A stretch of DNA of 64,000 bases from Vermiculatibacterium agrestimuris (GCF_943193085.1 NZ_CALPCU010000009.1:1-64000), one strand, 5' to 3'; positions 1-9,299 are shown, counted from the first letter of the stretch. The notes: generated by a model from the letters alone, not told the origin. Made by a program: numbers and translations.

Positions 1-270
1 CTCCGGCAGGTCAAATGGGATCTCATCCTCAATACATTTTACCGCTCCATCGGCGAACTTCTCATAATGTAAATTATCCTCACCAACAAAGATAATAGTA
101 TCATTCTTGATATCCTTGGCTTTGAGCTTACCATCTTTCACCATCTGCTGCTTTTGCTGACGAATGCGCTCCAGCAGAACAGAAGCCGGTTCATCATTGG
201 GATCTTGCGGAACCAACTTACCACGAATGGCAAGATCAAGCACCTTTTGCCACAATGCTTTCGTATCCAT
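1..270 (-). CDS. hsdS: Type I restriction-modification specificity subunit HsdS (N-terminal 90 residues, cut by window edge)
   Basis: The reading frame opens at an ATG (268-270) and stays open to the left edge, so only the first 90 residues are seen. The visible part has the usual HsdS opening (an ALWQKVLDLAIRGKLVPQ segment) and ends in EIPFDLPE, the sequence that normally precedes the first target recognition domain of HsdS. HsdS chooses the DNA target for the HsdM methylase and the HsdR nuclease. Its ATG shares one base with the hsdM stop codon (TAATG), so the two are translationally coupled. The recognition domains lie outside the window, so specificity cannot be judged. Confidence 0.9.
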   Translation of the reverse strand, partial: MDTKALWQKVLDLAIRGKLVPQDPNDEPASVLLERIRQQKQQMVKDGKLKAKDIKNDTIIFVGEDNLHYEKFADGAVKCIEDEIPFDLPE

Positions 271-1700
271 TATTCATCTACCTCGCCAATCAGTTCTTCC
301 AGCGCAGCCACAGCCTTGGCAATATTAGCGGACTTCTCCTTAATCTGCTCCAACAACTCCGCAAGAGTATAATCCGCCATACCAGAGTCAGACTTTATCC
401 AAGTGATATCCAGGCTGGTCTTATCCCGATCCAAAATTTCCTCATAGGTGTACTTGCGCCATCTGCCGTTGGGATTCTCCTCGCTGAAGGTCTCCTTCCG
501 GGCGGACAGGTCACCGTCCTTATAGCACTCGACAAATTCGTCAAAATGACTTTCTTTCAAGGGATTCGTCTTTCCAAAGGAGGGCATATCGGAACGAAGG
601 TCATAAATCCAAACTTCCTTTGTATTGTTCTTATCGGAAGTTCCACGGGTAAAAAACAGCACGTTAGTTTTAACGCCCTGGGCATAGAAAATGCCGGTGG
701 GCAGGCGCAAAATGGTATGCAAATTACACTTCTCCATCAGGTCACGGCGAATACGCTCACCGTCACCATCCGCAAACAGTACATTGTCTGGCAAAACCAC
801 AGCAGCGCGGGCATTGCCATGAGTATTCAAGCTGCGGTAAATATGCTGCAAGAAATTAAGCTGCTTATTGCTGGTCGGAAATGTAAAGTCATCACGGGTT
901 GCACGCTCACCGCCCTTTTTAGTACCAAAGGGTGGATTGGTTAGTACCACATCATAACCCTTCATATTCTTACCGAAGTTGGAAAGAGTGTCTCCAAGAT
1001 AGATCGGGCCACTGATATCGTGCAGCATCGCATTCATCAATGCCAGCCGATGGGTATCATGCACCAATTCACATCCAGAGAAAGCCTGGGTTCTCTGAAA
1101 TTCCTGCTGATCTACGGGCAATTCAAACAGGTCATCGGTGTGATCCTTAACATAGCGGTCAGCAGCAATCATAAAGCCAAATGTACCACAGGCGGGGTCA
1201 TTACACCGTTCACCGGGCTGCGGTGCAATCAAACGGGTCATAACATTGATAAGCACTCGGGGCGTGAAATACTGTCCGGCGCCGGATTTCTTTTCGGTAG
1301 CGTTCTTTTCGAGCAACCCTTCGTATAGATTGCCCAAGCCCTCCTCTTTGGCGCTATACCAATCAAACTGATCAATGGTTGTAATGATCTTCTCCAGATT
1401 CTTGGGCTCGTCAATATTGGTCTGTGCCCCCTGATAGATTTCACGGACACGGCCAGTGCAGTTGTCCCCCAGATGGTCGAGAAGTTCCTTATAGAAACGC
1501 TTAAGTTCAACGCCCTGCTTGCCGGTAAGCTGATCCCAGCGATATTGCTCGGGTATTGCTGTTTCTGTACCAGTCTCTTTGCACATCTTCAAGAAAAGAA
1601 TATAGGTAAGCTCAGTAACATACTGCTGATAAGTAATGCCGTCATCTCTCAGCACATTGCAAAGATTCCAGAGTTTTGCTACGATCTCCTGATTGTTCAT
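270..1700 (-). CDS. hsdM: Type I restriction-modification DNA methyltransferase subunit HsdM
   Basis: This 476-residue protein is the adenine-N6 methylase subunit of a type I restriction-modification complex. It transfers methyl groups from SAM to the site chosen by HsdS. The N-terminal helical HsdM domain (about residues 1-130) is followed by the methylase core, with SAM motif I as DPACGTFGFMIAA near residue 168 and the catalytic NPPF motif near residue 255. Length is normal for the family. The start overlaps the end of hsdR by four bases (ATGA), and the stop touches the hsdS start. The gene is less GC-rich than the chromosome to its right, as expected of an acquired defence locus. Confidence 0.95.
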   Translation of the reverse strand: MNNQEIVAKLWNLCNVLRDDGITYQQYVTELTYILFLKMCKETGTETAIPEQYRWDQLTGKQGVELKRFYKELLDHLGDNCTGRVREIYQGAQTNIDEPKNLEKIITTIDQFDWYSAKEEGLGNLYEGLLEKNATEKKSGAGQYFTPRVLINVMTRLIAPQPGERCNDPACGTFGFMIAADRYVKDHTDDLFELPVDQQEFQRTQAFSGCELVHDTHRLALMNAMLHDISGPIYLGDTLSNFGKNMKGYDVVLTNPPFGTKKGGERATRDDFTFPTSNKQLNFLQHIYRSLNTHGNARAAVVLPDNVLFADGDGERIRRDLMEKCNLHTILRLPTGIFYAQGVKTNVLFFTRGTSDKNNTKEVWIYDLRSDMPSFGKTNPLKESHFDEFVECYKDGDLSARKETFSEENPNGRWRKYTYEEILDRDKTSLDITWIKSDSGMADYTLAELLEQIKEKSANIAKAVAALEELIGEVDE

Positions 1701-4700
1701 GCCACACTTCCCCCATCTTCATAGAGATACTCATTCAGCTCCGTAATGATCTCACGGAGCTTTCCGCCGAAGCGCCGGTCAATGATGGAAAATCCTCCAG
1801 CGTTCTTAAATGCTCCGACTTCAAAAATCTGCTCATCCAAAACGCTCTCTTCCAGGAGCACTTTTTCAATACGGTTAAGCCAATCAAGCTGATTCTTATT
1901 GAAGTCATGGTTAAGCTTTAATTTTGCAAAGGCGTGTTTTACTCGCTGTTCATGGCTAACCAGTGCGGAACCTAAAACCTGCTGACGGATAAATGCAATA
2001 ATATCTGCCACAATATCCTGATTGGTCATCTCATTCCACGCCGTGTTCAACTGCTTCTCCGTGAACTCATGACGGTCCAGCTCCAGTTTCAAGCTCTTAA
2101 GATCTTCTCTGGTGAGTTCAGAGGGTTTCGTACAAACCGTCCGCAGTGCGGCGATGGTATTCATATTGTTGTTAATAAATGCTTTGAATGCATCCAGATA
2201 GTCTTCCGGCTTCTGCCCCTCGCCGTAGCCACGTGTATGGCTAATCAGTTCATCCTCATGGTAGTCAATCACTACTGAGTGCTTACTGCGAGGCTTGTCC
2301 ATATCCAATACCGAGAAGGCTTCACGATGGTTCAGAAGTTCTGCGGTTGCCTCTTTGACAGTACTGCCATTGAGGTGTTCTGCAAAATCAGAAAGATCTT
2401 TACCCCCAGTAAGATGGATAAACTGTTCCCGGGCTTTCTCGCTTACATTACGGCGTTTCCTCTGCAGCTTGGCAACAACCAGATCAATTTGATAGGCAAG
2501 CTGTTCGTCAGTAGCTGCTACTTCCAGTCCCCTAATCAAATCTTCGAAGCCGGCCGAGGGGTTGGTCACAACAGGCTTCATATTGCTGACATCCTGCAAG
2601 GATTCATATACACCCACAGGATCATAAATCTCAAAATGGGTTTTGCCAATAACGGGACATAGCCGGGTAGCTCGGCCCAGCATTTGTTCAAAGAGAATAC
2701 GTGATTTGATGCGGCGCATAAAGACAAGAGTGGTTATTTCCGGCACATCAATGCCCGTGGTTAAAAGATCAACAGTAACCACGACTTTGGGTAGAGACTC
2801 ATTCTTGAAGCGCTTGATGGCCTCGGATATCTTCTTTTTATTCCCTCCTGCCACGCTGCCGGTGATCTTCATCACCGTATCGTTATCAACGCCGCCCTCC
2901 GTATAAATCTCTTTCAAAATCTTGACGATAAGATCTGCGTGGTTGTCATCAACGGCATAAATAAGGGTCTTTCCCTGCCCGTCCGGATTGAAATCCCAAG
3001 CAATTTCTTCGAAAACCGTGCGATTGAAGTTTTCAGTAATGACCCGGCGGTTGAAGCTGTCAATTTCAAACTTCATATCATCTTCCAGCTCATCACTATT
3101 AAGGACTTCGCCGGTAACCGGATCGTATATTGCAAGCTGCTCTCCCTTCTCGTAATTGATACCTTCTACACGAAGTTTAGTGCGGATATCATGGGGGGCA
3201 TCATGATCAACCAGATAACCGTCAATGACCGCTTCACGGTAGGAATAGTTGAAAACAGGCTTTCCGAAAATCTCGGTTGTGTGTAATGCCGGAGTCGCCG
3301 TCAAAGCAACCTTCACGGCATCAAAATATTCGATAACAGTGCGGTATTTGCTGATATAGTCATCCTGATTGCGATAGAGCATCTCCGTTTCGCTCATCTC
3401 TTTATCCAGAATGTATCCACGATGTGCCTCATCAACCACGATCAAATCGTAATCTGTGACAGAGGGCATGGTATCGCCTTCGGGATAGAGAATACGCTTA
3501 ACAAGACTCTGCACCGTTGCAATATGTATTTTAGTTTCCTTATCGATTTCCTTTTCGTCCAGCCCTTTAATGTTATAGATAGAATCCAAAGTCATCAATT
3601 CTTCGATTTTGACTTCCTTGAACACATCCTCAGCCTGCTCCCCCAGCGCTGTTCGATCTACCAGAAATAGTACCCGCTTAAAGCGGTCACTCTTAATAAA
3701 ACGATAGATCATGCCCAGAATCGTACGGGTCTTTCCGGTACCAGTCGCCATGGATAGCAAAACGGTTTGCTTTCCATCAATAACAGCTTGCTCCGCTGCT
3801 TCAATGGCTCTTATTTGATATTTGCGAAGATTCAAACCGTCTGGATCGCATAGCAGATCCAACGGTGTATTTTGGAGTACTGCGTTAGCCGAAGCAATAT
3901 CCTTTTCAAGTTGCTCCATCAAACCTTGAGGGCTGATCCATCCTTGCAATGCCTTGGGTGCATTAGCTCCACTGCGCAAATCCTGAAACCAGATACCGGA
4001 TTTGGTATCAATCTGTTTCAGATACTTGCGGCCATTGGTTGCAAAGACAAACGGGACTTTATATGCTCCCCACTGATTGATGATATACTCTTTATGTTCG
4101 GCCTTGATTCCCTTGGCATACTCTTTGCACTGGTAGTCAATCACTGAGGGGATATCAATCGCTGCTTTTTTGGCCTCAACAACCCCCACAAGCTTCAACC
4201 CAACAAACAAGGCATAATCTGCATAGCCGTTTTTACCCACGGTAGAATCGGTGGGCCACTCAGCAATGGCAAGATTTTTTCCTTTCTGGGGGCGGGCACC
4301 TTTAGAATAGCACAGGCTGTTAGTGTCTGCTTCCCAGCCATACTTGCGAAGCTGCTCATCAATGAGATAGCGAGTTTCAGCTTCAGAAAGCTCCATGCTC
4401 TCAGATGCAGTTTCGCCCTTTTCAGCTCGTTCCTTGGCAGTCTTAGACGATGCTGCCGTGGATACCTCCTCGATCTGCTTGGAAAGCTCTGTAATCCTTT
4501 CTTCTTGCTCCTTGATGATAGTCTCATAATCCGGCTGCTCTACATTTTCTGGCACAACAAAGGCGGGAGCAATATATCCCCAATCGCCATATACCTCCAT
4601 AAACCAAACCGCAAGGTTATAGGTCATAGAGAGTAGAGTTTTTGCATCCTCTATGGAATCCGCACCAGCGTGTACGGCATCGTTACGGGTCTTACGCAAT

Positions 4701-4957
4701 GCGAATAGGATATCGTCAATTTTCTTTGGGATCAAACCTTCTCGTTTCAGCAGGCGAATCCGGTTGGCATGCGTATTGTCTACGGCAGGTTCCCTAATAT
4801 GCTCAAAAGCAAAAATCTCACGGACCAAGCGCTCCCCAAACATGCCCATCTTATATAGGCAGGCGTTGGCATCAGAATACACATAATTCTCCGCCGCAGC
4901 ACCGATCTGTGCCAATGCCGGCCAGTATCTATTAAGAAATTCAAAATTAGACTTCAT
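1697..4957 (-). CDS. hsdR: Type I restriction-modification nuclease/translocase subunit HsdR
   Basis: This 1086-residue protein is the restriction subunit, which translocates and cuts unmodified DNA. The N-terminus (about 1-130) is a DUF4145-like helical domain seen in EcoEI-type HsdR. A nuclease domain follows at about 170-330, containing LVGVVEAKKAA, a PD-(D/E)xK-like stretch. The superfamily 2 motor has Walker A ATGTGKTRT near residue 405, DEAH followed by R near 513, and motif VI as QMLGRATRLCP near 745. The start is supported by an AGGAGG box seven bases upstream. About 200 bases without a gene separate it from hamB, with a possible promoter of its own there. Type I assignment is firm; the exact subtype is inferred. 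Confidence 0.95.
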   Translation of the reverse strand: MKSNFEFLNRYWPALAQIGAAAENYVYSDANACLYKMGMFGERLVREIFAFEHIREPAVDNTHANRIRLLKREGLIPKKIDDILFALRKTRNDAVHAGADSIEDAKTLLSMTYNLAVWFMEVYGDWGYIAPAFVVPENVEQPDYETIIKEQEERITELSKQIEEVSTAASSKTAKERAEKGETASESMELSEAETRYLIDEQLRKYGWEADTNSLCYSKGARPQKGKNLAIAEWPTDSTVGKNGYADYALFVGLKLVGVVEAKKAAIDIPSVIDYQCKEYAKGIKAEHKEYIINQWGAYKVPFVFATNGRKYLKQIDTKSGIWFQDLRSGANAPKALQGWISPQGLMEQLEKDIASANAVLQNTPLDLLCDPDGLNLRKYQIRAIEAAEQAVIDGKQTVLLSMATGTGKTRTILGMIYRFIKSDRFKRVLFLVDRTALGEQAEDVFKEVKIEELMTLDSIYNIKGLDEKEIDKETKIHIATVQSLVKRILYPEGDTMPSVTDYDLIVVDEAHRGYILDKEMSETEMLYRNQDDYISKYRTVIEYFDAVKVALTATPALHTTEIFGKPVFNYSYREAVIDGYLVDHDAPHDIRTKLRVEGINYEKGEQLAIYDPVTGEVLNSDELEDDMKFEIDSFNRRVITENFNRTVFEEIAWDFNPDGQGKTLIYAVDDNHADLIVKILKEIYTEGGVDNDTVMKITGSVAGGNKKKISEAIKRFKNESLPKVVVTVDLLTTGIDVPEITTLVFMRRIKSRILFEQMLGRATRLCPVIGKTHFEIYDPVGVYESLQDVSNMKPVVTNPSAGFEDLIRGLEVAATDEQLAYQIDLVVAKLQRKRRNVSEKAREQFIHLTGGKDLSDFAEHLNGSTVKEATAELLNHREAFSVLDMDKPRSKHSVVIDYHEDELISHTRGYGEGQKPEDYLDAFKAFINNNMNTIAALRTVCTKPSELTREDLKSLKLELDRHEFTEKQLNTAWNEMTNQDIVADIIAFIRQQVLGSALVSHEQRVKHAFAKLKLNHDFNKNQLDWLNRIEKVLLEESVLDEQIFEVGAFKNAGGFSIIDRRFGGKLREIITELNEYLYEDGGSVA

Positions 4958-4996
4958 GTGTATCCTCCTAACTTTAGTAGAGCTTCCGATAATTCT

Positions 4997-5026
4997 ATAT
5001 TATCAGAAGTTAAGGGACAAAAAATA
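4997..5026 (-). promoter_or_regulatory. Possible extended -10 promoter for hsdRMS
   Basis: Read on the minus strand, TGATAATAT gives a TG-n extended -10 element (hexamer at 4997-5002) about 40 bases upstream of the hsdR start. No good -35 is visible at the right distance. The surrounding TCTGATAATAT..GAATTA is almost the same as at the promoter of the xre-ham operon (8734-8762), which suggests that the two defence operons may share control. The rest of the gap up to 5158 shows no gene. Confidence 0.4.
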
Positions 5027-5158
5027 ATTCTCGGCTACAATACCGCCCTTTTGCAAAATGAAGTATATTGGTTTCCTCAGTCGCTCGTCACAGGGGTCAG
5101 AAACCGCCTCAGAGTTTTTCCTATATCTCCCGCGATTATCGCATCAATACAATTACTC

Positions 5159-7408
5159 TTATAAACACCGCTCTAACGATTCAATTTCATACGGAGTTAG
5201 ACAGCGATTTATCAGCTGACGGTTTCGAATAATGGCCGAAATTACTTGGTCCTCCGTCAAGTCCTTTAGACGATGCCTATATCGATCCAATATCTTTCTG
5301 ATTGCAGAACTCGGAACGCCAAATTCTGTAAGAATACGAATATTTGCATCAGTAAATTCATTTTCAATTGCTTCTGCTATAAATGAATAATCTCCTGCTT
5401 GGATTCCCTCTTCCGCAGCAATATATTTCTGGAGTGAGTCGACAACATTCAGCCACTTGGGAATTTTATATTGCAACCAGTTCTTCTGAAATCTAAATAT
5501 AGTTTCAATTGCTTCATCTGCAAGTTGTCGTGCCACTTCAGGATAGTCAGTTATAAACTGCTTCATTGAGAAATGTATATCTGAATAATTATTAGTAATC
5601 TTTTTAAGATGCTCTTTGGCATAATAGGAAACACGGTCATTAATCATTTGCCGGATATTTTTGTTATAAATATAGCTGACCGTTTGGGTCGCCATCCATT
5701 TTGTGGATATAAGCACATTTTTATCGTTTCCCTCAACAAAACGTTCTTTTACTAAGTCAAATATAACGCAAAGATGACCATACAGTTTTTTATCTCTTAA
5801 ATCTCTCCAAACAATGTCGCCTCTACCATTTGGATCAAGCATCATCTTACGGATGATTGGCAACAACTCAAGCTGATCCTTAATTGAGACAGCATTACGC
5901 TTCAAAATAACTTTCAATGCATCAGGCAAACTCTCGAAGTGCTGATACCGTTCCATATTGAAAGATTTAACTTCAGCTTTTTCAATGTTTACCAGCACTT
6001 CATCATCAATCGGATTCTGGGTGTATGCCGGAATATCGACAGTCATTTCTTTCGCCTGCGGCGGTTTTTTAAGATTTATTACTCGACCGACACAATGCTC
6101 CATTAAACGGCCTGCTCGCCCTCGAATGTTAGAATAGTCAAAATAATCAACATTACGAGTACCAATTTTATTATCATAATAAATCACATTTTTAGCAGAA
6201 GTATTAACGCCCTCAATTATAGTGTTAGTACAGAATAAAAATCTTAGCTTGCGGTCATTAAAGTATTTAATAGTTGATGTCGTGATATGTTTGGGCATGG
6301 AGCCATCGTGAACTCCAATCCCATTTGCAAGGCAGTGTGCCAGAGACCATTCAACGCCAAGATTTTCATGAATCCATTGAATCAAAGGAATGTCCTCATT
6401 TCGTTGGATTCCTTGGTCTTCCAGATGATTACAATAGGCAAAGGCCAACTTTCGAGCGGTCGACGGTGATGAACAAAAAATTAGAGATTGATCCTCAGTC
6501 TTATCTAACACTGCGAAAATATCTTCGGCTGACACTTTGCCGCCCTGCTTTTTCTTCACAATATCATAGAGATTCTCTGTTTCAGTATAAACCAGCGAAT
6601 AGCCAGTCTTGTAAAAAACAGCATCATATTTTTCCAAGAAACCGGGAGAAATATTATCAATATTTGGGCCCAACAGATAAAAATGGCAGGAAGGATTCCT
6701 CATCATACGAAGAAATGCGATATTCAATATATTTGCCCTGTTATCTTCCCGCTGCTTACTAAGCTTGTAAAATTCATCAATAATAAGCAAATCAATATGT
6801 GGCATATCAGGGTACTCTAATACTCGCTCTGCTGTAAGCAAAAAAATATTTCCTTTTTCTGTCGAGGCGGTTTGCGATGTTCGAACAATTATCTTGTATT
6901 GATCAGAATACCGTTTTAATTTTATTCGAGTCTCGTCAAGCAACGCCAAGGTGGGCTGAATAATAACAATATTTCTATATATGCCACTGGCAACGATCTC
7001 TTCAATCAATAAGCTTTTTCCAAAACTGGTAGGAGCACTTACAACGACATTCCGCTTTGAAAGAACCAGTTCTGATAGTTCTTTTTGCTTACTATGTAGA
7101 CTTTTATCAAAAATATAATCTGACCGATGATATTCCTGCCGTATGCGTGCGTCAAGATCGGTTAGCGTCATTTTATATTTTTCAATATAGGGATAGAAGC
7201 CGACTGCCTCAATTAAATCCTCCCACATGGGTTTCAATGCGGTTGGAACAGTCTCCCATACATCAATGATTTTTATCAAATGATTTCTTCCAACTGTCTG
7301 AGTTTCGGTACTCTCTGAATTCAAAGCGTTAGAAATGGCCTGGAACAAATCAAATTGATCATTAGGCTCTAACAAGGCAATATTATCAATTTTCTGAAAG
7401 AAATCCAT
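5159..7408 (-). CDS. hamB: HamB-like superfamily 2 helicase of a Hachiman defence system
   Basis: This 749-residue DExx-box helicase has Walker A as SAPTSFGKS, a Walker B-type DEFYKLS and a helicase C domain with a NIRGRAGRL motif. Known Hachiman systems pair such a helicase (HamB) with a DUF1837 nuclease (HamA); HamB senses DNA and releases HamA. Here it lies directly after hamA. The open frame extends to 7453, but an AGGAGG box at 7413-7418 fits the ATG at 7406-7408, giving a protein that starts MDFFQKIDN just past the hamA stop. The gene is clearly AT-rich against the core chromosome, a sign of transfer. The Hachiman call rests on the gene pair rather than on HamB alone. Confidence 0.88.
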   Translation of the reverse strand: MDFFQKIDNIALLEPNDQFDLFQAISNALNSESTETQTVGRNHLIKIIDVWETVPTALKPMWEDLIEAVGFYPYIEKYKMTLTDLDARIRQEYHRSDYIFDKSLHSKQKELSELVLSKRNVVVSAPTSFGKSLLIEEIVASGIYRNIVIIQPTLALLDETRIKLKRYSDQYKIIVRTSQTASTEKGNIFLLTAERVLEYPDMPHIDLLIIDEFYKLSKQREDNRANILNIAFLRMMRNPSCHFYLLGPNIDNISPGFLEKYDAVFYKTGYSLVYTETENLYDIVKKKQGGKVSAEDIFAVLDKTEDQSLIFCSSPSTARKLAFAYCNHLEDQGIQRNEDIPLIQWIHENLGVEWSLAHCLANGIGVHDGSMPKHITTSTIKYFNDRKLRFLFCTNTIIEGVNTSAKNVIYYDNKIGTRNVDYFDYSNIRGRAGRLMEHCVGRVINLKKPPQAKEMTVDIPAYTQNPIDDEVLVNIEKAEVKSFNMERYQHFESLPDALKVILKRNAVSIKDQLELLPIIRKMMLDPNGRGDIVWRDLRDKKLYGHLCVIFDLVKERFVEGNDKNVLISTKWMATQTVSYIYNKNIRQMINDRVSYYAKEHLKKITNNYSDIHFSMKQFITDYPEVARQLADEAIETIFRFQKNWLQYKIPKWLNVVDSLQKYIAAEEGIQAGDYSFIAEAIENEFTDANIRILTEFGVPSSAIRKILDRYRHRLKDLTEDQVISAIIRNRQLINRCLTPYEIESLERCL

Positions 7409-7421
7409 ATCTGCCTCCTGG

Positions 7422-8381
7422 TTAGATACTTTGCATATGCCAAATTTTTTCAATCATACATTTCACAAGCTTTTTCTTTGCTTCTATGGGCATAAGAATC
7501 AATACCGTTTGAACCCGCTCCCGATAAGGAAACGTGTTAATTGAATTATAATAATCACGAAGTGTTGTTGTATGGGTAACGATATCTGCATCTTTGATAG
7601 CATCATCGACGGCTTTTAGATAGTCCAACGCGATATTATCTTCGTAAATGCATAAAAGAGGGATGCATATATATTGAAATACATCTTTTAACAAAACAGG
7701 CTTGCTCAACTTTTCAATCCATACTGCCCTTTGGGGGTGCTCCAACTGAGCTTCAAGCCCACGTTTGATAATTACATACTGCTCAGTAAGGTAGTCTTTG
7801 GTTATATGCTTTTTTAGGTCTCCGACCAATTCGTCAATACCGCCTTTTATAACTCCGTTGGTTTTCCACGCCTTATAGAATTTGGTTTCGCCTAACCATA
7901 ATGTCTGGCCATCCTGGCTAACATGTACAGCATCAAACCCTTTTGCTTCCTGGGAAAAAGAATCCTTAAAATACATTTTTGAAATGAGGGGAATAGTATT
8001 TTTAAATTCTTTTAGAATCATGTGCAATATAATTTCTCCCAACACCCCTTTTTTCTCATACCATCGCAAAAAGTCAGGATCCCATTCTTCCTCAGGGATA
8101 TCACGTTCAAGATAATACCTAAGTCTATCAATCTCATGAAGCTTTAGGAGACTTTGAGCTGCCTCTCTCTGTTTCTTTGTGATTTGATCTCTCGGAATTT
8201 CCGCATATGCAAATGCATACTCTAAAATATTTTCAGAAAAAACGGAAGCAAAATTATCATATGCGTACTGCAGTAGGCCATCACTACTCACGTCTGTGTT
8301 TAACAACACAGTGTTCACGTCGTCCTCGTCAATTTTCAAAACCAGGACCCCGCTCCGGCCCATATTATTTATGGCTTGCAT
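7422..8381 (-). CDS. hamA: HamA-like DUF1837 nuclease of a Hachiman defence system
   Basis: This 319-residue protein matches the DUF1837/HamA pattern: a helical N-terminal half, then a conserved GFDAVHV followed by LWLGETKFYK near residues 165-190. The spaced D and E-x-K look like a PD-(D/E)xK nuclease centre. In characterised Hachiman systems HamA is held inactive by HamB and degrades DNA once phage DNA is sensed, ending in abortive infection. It lies 21 bases after the xre gene and 13 bases before the hamB start, so all three are probably co-transcribed. Base composition is AT-rich like hamB. The assignment combines sequence motifs with the neighbouring helicase. Confidence 0.88.
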   Translation of the reverse strand: MQAINNMGRSGVLVLKIDEDDVNTVLLNTDVSSDGLLQYAYDNFASVFSENILEYAFAYAEIPRDQITKKQREAAQSLLKLHEIDRLRYYLERDIPEEEWDPDFLRWYEKKGVLGEIILHMILKEFKNTIPLISKMYFKDSFSQEAKGFDAVHVSQDGQTLWLGETKFYKAWKTNGVIKGGIDELVGDLKKHITKDYLTEQYVIIKRGLEAQLEHPQRAVWIEKLSKPVLLKDVFQYICIPLLCIYEDNIALDYLKAVDDAIKDADIVTHTTTLRDYYNSINTFPYRERVQTVLILMPIEAKKKLVKCMIEKIWHMQSI

Positions 8382-8402
8382 TAAACCACCTTGCTCTTTC
8401 TT

Positions 8403-8627
8403 TTACTGCATATTATCGTCTTCGTCTGGCACGATCTCCATAATATCCTCCACTCGGCAATCCAGCGCTGTGCAAATCTTCAAAAGGATTTCCGTGGTAA
8501 CATGACCGTTATGGCCCATCTTGGTCACAGATGCCGAACTGATGCCCGCTTTGGCACACAAGTCTTTCTTTTTCATATCTTTGTCGATGAGCAGCTTCCA
8601 AAGTTTTTTATAACTAACCGCCATAAC
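8403..8627 (-). CDS. Small Xre/Cro-family helix-turn-helix regulator of the defence island
   Basis: This 74-residue protein is almost entirely one HTH_26/Cro-type DNA-binding domain. The recognition region is AGISSASVTKMGHNGHV and it ends in the typical CTALDCRVEDIMEI. The ATG at 8625-8627 is chosen because GGAGG lies nine bases upstream and homologous small regulators begin MAVSYKKLW; an in-frame ATG at 8648 would add seven unlikely residues. It is the first gene of the xre-hamA-hamB operon and probably controls it, acting at the promoter around 8734-8762. A leader hairpin separates promoter and gene. Confidence 0.85.
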   Translation of the reverse strand, partial: VMAVSYKKLWKLLIDKDMKKKDLCAKAGISSASVTKMGHNGHVTTEILLKICTALDCRVEDIMEIVPDEDDNMQ

Positions 8628-8650
8628 ATAGTTCCTCCATACCGACATAC

Positions 8651-8683
8651 AAAAAATGCCCTGCCGCTCGGCAGAGCATTTTT
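8651..8683 (-). terminator. Intrinsic terminator/attenuator in the leader of the xre-ham operon
   Basis: On the minus strand a stem AAAAATGCUCUGCC pairs with GGCAGGGCAUUUUU (one U-G wobble) and is followed by a run of six U. It lies between the xre promoter and the xre ribosome binding site, where a terminator would stop most transcripts before the defence genes. It could also end plus-strand transcription. Confidence 0.65.
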
Positions 8684-8733
8684 ATAGATCCATACTGCCG
8701 AGGCGTATACCAACACTGACAGCGTTGTAATTC

Positions 8734-8762
8734 ATATTATCAGATTTTGGCGAAAAAGGCAA
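8734..8762 (-). promoter_or_regulatory. Promoter of the xre-hamA-hamB operon
   Basis: On the minus strand TTGCCT (8757-8762) and TAATAT (8734-8739) are 17 bases apart, with a TG two bases before the -10. Just downstream, an imperfect inverted repeat CAAC-N9-GTTG (8711-8727) could bind the Xre protein. Strength and regulation are inferred. Confidence 0.6.
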
Positions 8763-8822
8763 GAAAATAATGTGATCGCATGATTATTCTTGCAGTTGGA
8801 AGCTAGCACGCATCTCACTCTC

Positions 8823-8851
8823 TTGCATGGGGCACGCAAAATTGATATACT
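8823..8851 (+). promoter_or_regulatory. Promoter of the peptide deformylase-hydrolase pair
   Basis: TTGCAT (8823-8828) and TATACT (8846-8851) are spaced by 17 bases, about 38 bases before the deformylase start. A GGAGG box at 8879-8883 follows. The promoter is divergent from that of the defence operon. Confidence 0.6.
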
Positions 8852-8888
8852 AAACTCAAGAAAACTGCACTGATATAGGAGGTTCGAT

Positions 8889-9299
8889 ATGATCTGTGAA
8901 ATCTGCAAAGACGAGGCCTTTCTTGCTCAAAAGGCGGAAGTCGCCACGACAAGCGACCTTGGCATAGCGCAGGATCTTCTGGACACCCTCATCGCTCACA
9001 AAGATGGCTGTGTGGGTATGGCGGCAAACATGATCGGCGTCAATAAGCGCATCATTGCCTTTGACAACGAGGGCGAATATATGGTCATGTTCAATCCTGT
9101 CATTGTCAAACAGTCCGGACCCTATGAGGCCGAGGAGGGCTGCCTATCCCTCACTGGCACCCGGAAAACCAAACGCTTCCAATCCATCAAGGTGCAGTGG
9201 CAGAACGAAAATTTCCAGACCCGAATCAAGACCTTTACCGGCTGGACGTCGGAGATCATCCAGCACGAGATCGACCACTGCGAAGGAATTATCATATGA
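8889..9299 (+). CDS. def: Divergent short peptide deformylase
   Basis: This 136-residue protein belongs to the peptide deformylase family, metal enzymes that remove the formyl group from nascent proteins. Motif II is present as EGCLS (metal-binding Cys) and motif III as HEIDHCEG (two metal His and the catalytic Glu). Motif I is altered: the usual GxGxAAxQ reads CVGMAANM, so the Gln that stabilises the transition state is replaced by Met. It is shorter than most housekeeping deformylases (150-190 residues). The stop codon overlaps the next start (ATATGA), so it is coupled to the hydrolase. It may be an accessory deformylase; a canonical copy is expected elsewhere in the genome. Confidence 0.82.
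   Translation: MICEICKDEAFLAQKAEVATTSDLGIAQDLLDTLIAHKDGCVGMAANMIGVNKRIIAFDNEGEYMVMFNPVIVKQSGPYEAEEGCLSLTGTRKTKRFQSIKVQWQNENFQTRIKTFTGWTSEIIQHEIDHCEGIII

Noticed and set aside
7409..7453. Longer start for HamB
   Set aside because: It overlaps the end of hamA and lacks a ribosome binding site, while AGGAGG fits the ATG at 7408.
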